This document shows positions 1 through 4,190 of a stretch of DNA of 10,557 nucleotides, piece after piece. Position 1 is the first letter of the stretch. Every line of letters starts with the position of its first letter. The stretch covers positions 1 through 10,557 of the forward strand of contig JACPSX010000237.1 of assembly GCA_016193065.1 (NCBI GenBank), in the 5' to 3' direction. Made by a program: the position numbers and the translations under genes. The DNA is from Candidatus Tectimicrobiota bacterium (GTDB lineage: Bacteria; JACPSX01). The notes beneath the pieces were generated by a model. The model had not been told where the DNA came from. It worked only from the letters and a program-made list of their open reading frames with translations, and did not search any database.

Positions 1-1
1 A

Positions 2-394
2 ACCGGCTACGATTTGAATTTTTACTGGAGCTACGAACAGCCCGGCGCGGAGGCGACCTTGGTAAAAGGCTACGTGCAAAACGCCTTCTGGGAGCCGATC
101 CACAACTTCAAGCTCGAGGTGGCCAGCCTGGACGCCAACAGCAAGGTGGTTGAAAAGAAATATTTTTACGCCTTTCCCCTGGTTCTCGGCACCCACGGAA
201 GCGGGGTTTACGACGATGCAGTTCCTTTCCAGGTGCAGCTCAAGCGCACGGGGAACGAGAAGGCCTATCGCTTCTGCTATCAGTACGAGACTCCAATCGG
301 CGACGACCGCATGAGCCGGATCTTCTTCGGAGGGCGCAGCTTCCAGGCAATGTCGATCCGTTCCTGGTGCTTCACGGACAAGATTTCGGGGTAA
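2..394 (+). CDS. 3' end of a hypothetical protein gene, possible FxLYD-like beta-sandwich
   Basis: This open frame is already open at the left edge of the window and stops at TAA 392-394, so only the C-terminal ~130 residues are visible. The TTG at 14 is just an internal codon, because the frame reads T-G-Y-D before it. The piece is rich in beta-strand-like alternation, with a segment VKGYVQNAFWEPIHNFKLEV followed by LDANSKVVEKKYFY. This resembles FxLYD-type or similar immunoglobulin-like domains, in which a 'new-versus-old conformation' sandwich carries a conserved G-x-V-x-N. No catalytic motif or membrane segment is seen. It is the only + strand gene and converges on vapC with a 31-bp gap; no clear terminator hairpin is visible there. 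The family call is an inference. That it is a real gene is supported by its sensible composition and uninterrupted reading to the edge. Confidence 0.7.
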   Translation, partial: TGYDLNFYWSYEQPGAEATLVKGYVQNAFWEPIHNFKLEVASLDANSKVVEKKYFYAFPLVLGTHGSGVYDDAVPFQVQLKRTGNEKAYRFCYQYETPIGDDRMSRIFFGGRSFQAMSIRSWCFTDKISG

Positions 395-425
395 GCGAGC
401 AGCTTCCGGTGAAAATGGGTTCGGC

Positions 426-875
426 TTATTGACTGAGGAGCAGAATGTCCAGATCTGTGACACGTTTCAATTGTTCGTCGTTGCCCACAAAGCCGGTTGC
501 TCCGGAGTAAACCGCAGTAGCAAGCAGGACGGCATCCGGCGTTTTCAGATGATATCTCGCTCGGAGCCGGGCAGCCAGATCGGCAATCTCCACGGATAAT
601 TCCAGCCACGTCAGATTCGGGTACGTTGTCAGAAGAGCGTAGAACTGGTTGACCATTTCATCGTCGTTCTTTCGATAGGGCTGGACAAGCACTTCCAGGA
701 GGGAAAGGGTGGAGCAAACGCCGAGGTTTCCGCCGGTCTCGAAAGATTCGAATATTTTTTCAACAAGGCCATGATACTTGGGGTGCGCCTCAATAAAATA
801 GATCAGGATATTGGAATCCAGGCCGATCCGCTTGTGTCTTCGTAAGAAACCCTCCAAGCCTGGAAGAGTTACCAA
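426..875 (-). CDS. vapC: VapC-type PIN-domain ribonuclease toxin
   Basis: Likely toxin of a type II toxin-antitoxin pair. VapC PIN proteins are Mg-dependent ribonucleases, often cutting tRNA or rRNA, held inactive by VapB. The 149-aa product shows the four acidic residues of the PIN active site in order: D20 in GLDSNILIYF, E61 in LLEVLVQP, D114 in KTPDAVLLATA, and D133 in FVGNDEQL. Length is typical for the family. The start shown is TTG (875-873), which overlaps the antitoxin stop by 7 bp (869-875), with an AGGA-like ribosome site about 9 nt upstream. Another TTG six codons further in is possible, and no ATG precedes the first PIN motif. The overlap implies translational coupling to the antitoxin. 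All catalytic residues are present, so the toxin looks intact. Cellular target is unknown. Confidence 0.9.
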   Translation of the reverse strand: MVTLPGLEGFLRRHKRIGLDSNILIYFIEAHPKYHGLVEKIFESFETGGNLGVCSTLSLLEVLVQPYRKNDDEMVNQFYALLTTYPNLTWLELSVEIADLAARLRARYHLKTPDAVLLATAVYSGATGFVGNDEQLKRVTDLDILLLSQ

Positions 876-1087
876 GAACGGCGTTCCTTTTCCAGATAGT
901 TCCTGGGGTAAATCCCCCGCCCTTTTCCTGACAGGGCTTGCGCATATTTCTTCGGCTTCGGCATCACAAGAGTGACGCTTCCTTTGACCACGACCAGAAG
1001 CTCATCACCCCCCTTCACCTTCATCGCCTCCCGAGCCTCCTTGGGAAGAACAATCTGGTTCTTCGAGGATAACTTCAAATAAGGCAT
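869..1087 (-). CDS. vapB: AbrB/SpoVT-type antitoxin, VapB partner of the PIN toxin
   Basis: A 72-aa protein whose first ~45 residues form a SpoVT/AbrB swapped-hairpin DNA-binding domain: LKLSSKNQIVLPKEAREAM followed by KGGDELLVVVKGSVTLV. The tail after residue 45 is basic and flexible, as expected for the toxin-wrapping segment of a VapB antitoxin. The family binds its own promoter as a dimer, usually together with VapC, and represses the operon. The ATG at 1087 has an excellent ribosome site (AAGGAGGG, about 6 nt upstream), stronger than that of vapC, which fits the need for antitoxin excess. The reading frame overlaps vapC by 7 bp. Upstream inverted repeats at 1110-1143 are candidate operators. 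Confidence 0.9.
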   Translation of the reverse strand: MPYLKLSSKNQIVLPKEAREAMKVKGGDELLVVVKGSVTLVMPKPKKYAQALSGKGRGIYPRNYLEKERRSW

Positions 1088-1109
1088 GATAGCCCTCCTT
1101 TTAGCACCA

Positions 1110-1143
1110 AAAGCATGCTTTACTTTATCATAGATTGTAAAGC
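1110..1143 (-). promoter_or_regulatory. Candidate vapBC operator: two overlapping inverted repeats
   Basis: Two palindromes sit 23-56 bp upstream of the vapB ATG. One is a perfect 12-bp palindrome AAAGCATGCTTT (1110-1121). The other is a 7-bp inverted repeat, GCTTTAC (1117-1123) and GTAAAGC (1137-1143), with a 13-bp AT-rich spacer, so the arm centres are 20 bp apart, about two helical turns. On the - strand the spacer contains TATGAT, a possible -10 element, though its -35 is poor. Operators of AbrB-type VapB antitoxins are typically inverted repeats over the promoter, so autorepression here is a reasonable inference. Binding is not shown by sequence alone. Confidence 0.5.
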
Positions 1144-1191
1144 AAGGGAAGTTCGCAAAAGGCCGGAAGAGGGGGGCATAAGCGCTAACTT

Positions 1192-1233
1192 AAGGTCTCC
1201 GGTATCTGCCCCAAGGTCTCCGGTATCTGCCCC
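1192..1233. repeat. Tandem 21-bp direct repeat, two perfect copies
   Basis: Two identical adjacent 21-bp units, 1192-1212 and 1213-1233. Each begins AAGGTCTCCGG and ends TATCTGCCCC. They abut the C-rich palindrome that starts at 1241 and are preceded by AGCGCTAACTTA (1181-1192). From memory, similar strings recur beside IS200/REP-type transposase genes in environmental proteobacterial genomes, so this may be the scar of a mobile element; that is inference. No transposase gene is present here. Confidence 0.8.
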
Positions 1234-1240
1234 CCTTTTC

Positions 1241-1293
1241 AAAATCCCCCCAGCCCCCCTTTTTTAAAGGGGGGAGCGAGGGGGGATTTTTTT
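1241..1293. repeat. C/G-rich palindromic repeat, copy A
   Basis: A near-perfect inverted repeat. The left arm AAAATCCCCCCAGCCCCCC (1241-1259) is followed by a T6/A3 centre, then GGGGGG-AGCGA-GGGGGG and a run of seven Ts (1287-1293). The two halves pair except for a small internal loop (AG versus AGCGA). Its end on the right lies inside what would have been the hicA coding frame, so the element truncates that gene. Related copies are at 1784-1826 and 6195-6243. On the + strand the T-run after the hairpin could work as an intrinsic terminator. Confidence 0.85.
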
Positions 1294-1356
1294 CAGGGGG
1301 GAATTGTGCATGAATCGGGGTAAGTTATCGCCCGATACGACGGGGAGTTTGGCCAT
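1264..1356 (-). pseudogene. hicA: Truncated hicA toxin remnant
   Basis: An ATG at 1356, two bases after the hicB stop, opens a frame that reads MAKLPVVSGDNLPRF. This matches the typical N-terminus of HicA mRNA interferases (M-x-K-L-P-V-V-S-G-x-E-L). After about 14-18 codons the frame runs into the C/G-rich palindrome and reads proline-rich nonsense to a TAA at 1266-1264, giving 30 aa in total. The double-stranded RNA-binding-like fold and the catalytic histidine (normally in a G-S-H motif) are absent. Position directly downstream of hicB fits a hicBA operon. The assignment rests on a short match plus context, so it is probable rather than proven; the toxin is certainly not functional here. 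Confidence 0.65.
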
Positions 1357-1358
1357 AT

Positions 1359-1565
1359 TTATACCGCAACCTGCACAACGAGAGTCTGAGTCGGAGGCGA
1401 GACTAAATCCTCGCCCAGGGCCTCAACACAGCCGCGAATGGCGTCTCGAATATTTTCCACAGCCTCCTCGATCGTATCACCCTGACTGTGACATCCCGGA
1501 ATTGCAGGGCAGTGCGCCACATACCCTGAATCCTCGCCCTTCTCGATGTATACCTGGTAAATCAT
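1359..1565 (-). CDS. hicB: HicB-family antitoxin (orphan)
   Basis: A 68-aa protein with the compact partial RNase H-like fold of the HicB family: MIYQVYIEKGEDSGYVAHCP, then PGCHSQGDTIEEAVEN, then IRDAIRGCVEAL. HicB antitoxins bind and block HicA, an mRNA interferase; many also carry a C-terminal DNA-binding domain, which this short form lacks. The ATG at 1565 is preceded by AAGGAG with about 9 nt spacing. Immediately downstream lies only a truncated hicA, so this antitoxin has lost its toxin locally. It may be neutral baggage, may neutralise a related HicA elsewhere, or may be drifting. The frame itself is intact. Confidence 0.88.
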   Translation of the reverse strand: MIYQVYIEKGEDSGYVAHCPAIPGCHSQGDTIEEAVENIRDAIRGCVEALGEDLVSPPTQTLVVQVAV

Positions 1566-1600
1566 TCTTTCATACTCCTTCTTTCCTAATCACTTTGCTT

Positions 1601-1606
1601 ATTCTA
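1601..1606 (-). promoter_or_regulatory. Possible -10 element for hicB
   Basis: On the - strand TAGAAT stands 35 bp upstream of the hicB start and would give a leader of about 30 nt. No convincing -35 is found at 16-18 bp (best AGGCTT), so the call is weak. Confidence 0.3.
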
Positions 1607-1665
1607 CGCCATCACGTCAGAAAAAGCCTGTCGGAGAGTGGGGGGAAAGCCGCTGACGGAAAAGA

Positions 1666-1754
1666 AAACCCCGGTCCGGAAGACCTGTCTGCGCCTGCCT
1701 GCCCCGCTGGGGCGGTAGGCAGGTGTACGCACAGGCAGATCCGGACCGGGGTTT
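1666..1754 (-). terminator. Large branched hairpin, probable intrinsic terminator of the porin gene
   Basis: A perfect 15-bp inverted repeat (AAACCCCGGTCCGGA at 1666-1680, complement at 1740-1754) encloses a second structured core. In the core, CCTGCCT pairs with AGGCAGG and GCCCC with GGGGC. Read on the - strand, the outer stem is followed by TTTTCTTTT, so it suits termination of the porin transcript that ends 92 bp upstream. It also separates the porin from hicB. The core shares the 12-mer AGACCTGTCTGC with the palindrome inside the zinc-ribbon gene at 7325-7350, suggesting it contains a mobile palindrome inserted into or combined with a terminator. Confidence 0.6.
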
Positions 1755-1783
1755 GATAGGTCCCCTCACCCTGGCCCTCTTAG

Positions 1784-1826
1784 AAATCCCCCCTCCCCCC
1801 TTTTCCAAAGGGGGGGAGGGGAATAA
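1784..1826. repeat. C/G-rich palindromic repeat, copy B (degenerate)
   Basis: This copy starts AAATCCCCCC and continues CTCCCCCC-TTTTCC-AAAGGGGGGGAGGGG before decaying to AATAAGGG, so the outer part of the right arm is lost. It lies 20 bp downstream of the porin stop on the - strand. It is preceded by TCCCCTCACCCTGGCCCTCT, a string seen again in a variant form near 3700. The region 1566-1845 contains only this repeat, the large hairpin and the hicB leader; no gene is supported there. Confidence 0.75.
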
Positions 1827-1845
1827 GGGAAGGGGGAAGGTCAGG

Positions 1846-3420
1846 CTAGAATCTGGCGGTCAGGGCCCACTGGAGAACCCAGGGGTCCTTCAGCTCGATG
1901 CCGGAGGCGCCGCCCTTGAAGTAGTCGCCGGCCCACAGGTAGCCGCCGCTGGCGGACAGCACCAGCTCTTTCAGAAGCGGGTAGAAGTAGGTGGCGCTGA
2001 CCTCAGTCCCGTAAGTCTTGGACTGGTTCGTGCTCGCGCTGTCACCAGCGATGAGCGTGCCGTTGTTCATGACCACCTCATTGGCCTTGGCGTAGAAGAT
2101 GTTCGCCAGGAGATCCCCGCCGGCCACCTTGAACTTGCCGTAGCCGCCGTACACCTGGGCGTTGGTAAACCCACGGCCCGAGCGGGCGCCGGCCACCGTG
2201 CCGATCCCGTTGTTCCCCTGGTTCGTGCTATTAGACCCATAGCCGCCGTTCCTGTACCACAGGAGGCCGGTCTCATCCTGGTGACGCACGCTGGCGGCGA
2301 TGCCCTGGTCGTTGGTCGCGCCTACGGCGCCTGCACTCGCCCATGCCGCCGCCCGCTCATCATTCGGGTCGCCGTCGCCGCTGGCGTAGACGTACTGGAG
2401 ACCCAGCTCACCAAATCCGAACGCATAGCCGGCCTCAACGTATCCCACCCAGGACCTGATGTCCACTTCCCTCTCTGGGACCTGGGGCGAAGTTATGCAG
2501 CGAGCTACTTGATGCTGGAAGGAGCTGAAGGTCGTGGTCGTATTGCCCACGCCGGGAAGCTGGCCGCAGCTCGCCTTCCCCCAGTCATACGCCCCTTCAA
2601 ACTTGATATTGAAGGCTCCCACTTTGGCGGAGCCGAACAGCCGGGGCATGACGCGGGACACGGAGACGTCCTGGTCCAGGGTATTCCGGTCGTAGGAGAT
2701 GGAGGGCTGTAGACTTGCCGCTCCCACCTTGAAACTATAGGCCACGGTGGAGTAGTCCCGATCGGCATCGTTTTCCTGTCCTGCCGTGACGTTGCTACCG
2801 GTAGTGACCGTGGTGACGAATGTACGGTTGGCACCCCCGCAACCGCTTGACCGGTTCGCGCCCGCATCGGAGCAGTCGTTCAGTTTCGAGTACGCCAAGA
2901 TGAGCCTGCCGGGACCTACATTCCAATAAGCGGTAATGCCGTCCGGCTGCGTCTTGCGGTTCTTGGCAAAGCTGTAGCCGCCGTCCCACTCCCAGCCGTT
3001 ATGACCGACATCAAACATTAACTGCTTCGAAGGGGTGTAGCGGAGAAAGGCGCGCTGCACGGAAAAGCCGTTGGCGAACCCGTCGCGGTCACCGGTCGGA
3101 GTACCGCCGGGCGTTCCCCACTCCCCCTCGTCGATGTCAAAGCGGCTGATGATGGAGAGTTTGTCGCTGACCGTCGCTACCATGTTGACCCGGAGTCGCT
3201 CATCAAACCAGCTATCCGCGCCTGCCAGGCTCCTCCCCGTGAGATTGCGCAGGGATCCTCCCCCTTCCCCTGTTAGCGTGTTCTCCACCACCGCCGAGTT
3301 GTTTACCGAATACCCGCGGACATAGAAATCCCCTGTGAACTTCACATCTGCGGCCAGGGCCGGGAGGGTGAACCCCACCACCAGCGCCACGGCCAGCATG
3401 AAAACTGCTGCTCTTCTCAT
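1846..3420 (-). CDS. Porin-like outer-membrane beta-barrel protein
   Basis: A 524-aa protein with a clear Sec signal peptide: an MRR n-region, a hydrophobic core to residue ~20, and an ALA|AD cleavage site after residue 23. The mature part consists of alternating strands with aromatic girdle residues, for example FTGDFYVRGYSV, RLRVNMVATVSDKLSIISRF and ATYFYPLLKELVLSASGGYLW, separated by Gly/Asn/Ser/Asp-rich loops. It ends LQWALTARF, with the terminal Phe that the BAM machinery recognises. It looks like the large porin/alginate-export-like channels of environmental Deltaproteobacteria; the substrate is unknown. The residue 180-200 loop has two cysteines (C184 and C195 approximately) that could form a disulfide. 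The ATG start has GGGAGGAG about 7 nt upstream. It is preceded by a long leader with its own promoter and followed by a strong hairpin, so it is probably monocistronic. Confidence 0.88.
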   Translation of the reverse strand: MRRAAVFMLAVALVVGFTLPALAADVKFTGDFYVRGYSVNNSAVVENTLTGEGGGSLRNLTGRSLAGADSWFDERLRVNMVATVSDKLSIISRFDIDEGEWGTPGGTPTGDRDGFANGFSVQRAFLRYTPSKQLMFDVGHNGWEWDGGYSFAKNRKTQPDGITAYWNVGPGRLILAYSKLNDCSDAGANRSSGCGGANRTFVTTVTTGSNVTAGQENDADRDYSTVAYSFKVGAASLQPSISYDRNTLDQDVSVSRVMPRLFGSAKVGAFNIKFEGAYDWGKASCGQLPGVGNTTTTFSSFQHQVARCITSPQVPEREVDIRSWVGYVEAGYAFGFGELGLQYVYASGDGDPNDERAAAWASAGAVGATNDQGIAASVRHQDETGLLWYRNGGYGSNSTNQGNNGIGTVAGARSGRGFTNAQVYGGYGKFKVAGGDLLANIFYAKANEVVMNNGTLIAGDSASTNQSKTYGTEVSATYFYPLLKELVLSASGGYLWAGDYFKGGASGIELKDPWVLQWALTARF

Positions 3421-3633
3421 TCTGTCTCCTCCCTGACTGGTACTCCGCTGAACTCCTGGTTTCTATCCACGATAACAACGACTTCTACGCGTGGCGTACC
3501 TCATAGAAGGGACTCCTCACCTCATGAACCACCTCCCCTCCACAGTTTTTCCGCCCTGAGATTGCGCGGTAACACTGCGTACTGCAATCGGTTTTTCTGC
3601 TGTCCTTGGTTCCGTCCCTTACGAAAAGAACAC
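3421..3633 (-). other. Long 5' leader of the porin gene, with no gene in it
   Basis: If the promoter at 3640-3669 is used, the porin mRNA has an untranslated leader of about 210 nt. It contains two short inverted repeats: GATTGC/GCAATC (3560-3565 and 3584-3589, 18-nt loop) and CTTCTA/TAGAAG (3482-3487 and 3504-3509, 16-nt loop). I recognise no known riboswitch consensus. A 72-codon frame at 3485-3703 crosses the promoter and has no family-like features, so the stretch is treated as non-coding. Outer-membrane protein genes are often controlled post-transcriptionally through their leaders, which makes this worth folding. Confidence 0.4.
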
Positions 3634-3639
3634 GGCGCG

Positions 3640-3669
3640 ACTCTAACACCCCCCCTTTCCCCCTGTCAA
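3640..3669 (-). promoter_or_regulatory. Candidate sigma70 promoter for the porin gene
   Basis: On the - strand a perfect TTGACA (3669-3664) is followed by an 18-bp G-rich spacer and TAGAGT (3645-3640), which matches four of six bases of the -10 consensus. Transcription would start near 3633. The spacer is part of a G-run-rich repeat-like stretch, so a chance match is possible. Confidence 0.45.
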
Positions 3670-3727
3670 GGATTTTTTCAGGCCCCCAATTTGTTCCCCC
3701 CACCCTGGCCCTCCTGCAAGGGGGAGG
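3646..3727. repeat. C-rich repeat fragments
   Basis: This stretch contains CCCCCCCTTTCCCCC, then a T6 run, then CACCCTGGCCCTCCTGCAAG followed by GGGGAGG. The last part is a small hairpin-forming unit of the same flavour as the string at 1762-1780. It appears to be a mosaic of decayed palindromic repeats sitting just downstream of the coiled-coil gene on the - strand. Confidence 0.5.
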
Positions 3728-3730
3728 TAG

Positions 3731-4156
3731 CTATACGCCGACTTTTCGCTTCAGCGTGTCCACGTCCTCCCGAAGCTTCCGGACTTCCTCCGCCAGGGAA
3801 AAATGCTCATCCCGGCGCACAACAACTTTGAACAGGTCGTCCAGGCGGCGGTTTGTATCATCCAGGCGGCGGTTCACGTTTCGGAGCTCTTCCCGGAGAT
3901 CCGCAATTTCCGCCCGCAGCAAGGCATCCCCCTGCTCCATGGCGGTCCGCAACTCCGCATCGCCCCGCTCCATGGCCGCCCGCAGATCCGCATTGCCTCT
4001 CTCCATGGCCGCCCGCAGATCCGCATTGCCTCTCTCCATGGCCGCCCGCAGATCCGCTACCTCCCGCAAAACGGATGACTTGATTTCAACCAGTTGCGGA
4101 GAGATGATCTCCCGGATTGCCTCGACAATTACCCTTTTGAGAAATTCTTTCAACAA
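3731..4156 (-). CDS. Small hendecad-repeat coiled-coil protein
   Basis: A 141-aa, highly charged, almost entirely helical protein with no signal peptide or membrane span. After an amphipathic start (MLKEFLKRVIVEAIREI) it carries four 11-residue repeats, ADLRAAMERGN-like, at roughly residues 34-77. These are followed by ordinary heptad-like coiled coil (LREELRNVNRRLDDTNRRLD) and a C-terminal helix. Eleven-residue periodicity makes a nearly straight hendecad coiled coil. The start is TTG (4156-4154), followed by a second TTG, with GGGGAGGG about 7 nt upstream; no ATG fits. The gene begins 34 bp after the FG-GAP gene stop, so cotranscription is likely. Function is not recognised. Such proteins are often structural, membrane-associated or partner-binding; expansion and contraction of the 33-bp DNA repeats probably changes length between strains. 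Confidence 0.75.
   Translation of the reverse strand: MLKEFLKRVIVEAIREIISPQLVEIKSSVLREVADLRAAMERGNADLRAAMERGNADLRAAMERGDAELRTAMEQGDALLRAEIADLREELRNVNRRLDDTNRRLDDLFKVVVRRDEHFSLAEEVRKLREDVDTLKRKVGV
3938..4057. repeat. 33-bp tandem repeats within the coiled-coil gene
   Basis: Units start at 3938, 3971, 4004 and 4037, exactly 33 bp apart, each starting CATGGCSGYCCGCA. The units at 3971-4003 and 4004-4036 are identical; 3938-3970 is diverged and 4037-4057 is a partial copy. Each encodes one 11-residue helical repeat. Two identical units imply recent duplication or gene conversion. Confidence 0.9.
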
Positions 4157-4165
4157 ATGAGTTCC

Positions 4166-4184
4166 CTCCCCTTAGAAGGGGGAG
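4166..4184. repeat. Small hairpin overlapping the ribosome site of the coiled-coil gene
   Basis: CTCCCCTT (4166-4173) and AAGGGGGAG (4176-4184) form a stem with one bulged G. On the - strand the 3' arm is AAGGGGAG, which overlaps the GGGGAGGG ribosome site of the gene starting at 4156. The stem could lower translation of that gene. It also resembles the repeat fragments elsewhere in the window. Confidence 0.5.
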
Positions 4185-4190
4185 AAGTAA

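Noticed and set aside
1192-1233. CRISPR array
   Set aside because: There are just two directly abutting identical units with no spacers between them and no cas genes nearby.
1723-2712. 329-codon + strand frame across the porin gene
   Set aside because: It is antisense to a well-supported porin with signal peptide and terminal Phe; its Gly/Ala/Val-rich product is typical of a shadow frame in GC-rich DNA.
3482-3600. c-di-GMP or other known riboswitch in the porin leader
   Set aside because: The conserved blocks of the common classes were looked for and not found; only short unrelated stems are visible.
3485-3703. 72-codon - strand frame upstream of the porin gene
   Set aside because: It spans the best promoter candidate and C/G-run repeats, has no family-like segments, and its basic, Cys-scattered composition looks like translated non-coding DNA.
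3938-4057. CRISPR-like or regulatory repeats
   Set aside because: The units are exactly 33 bp with no spacers and keep the reading frame of a coiled-coil protein, so they are coding repeats.
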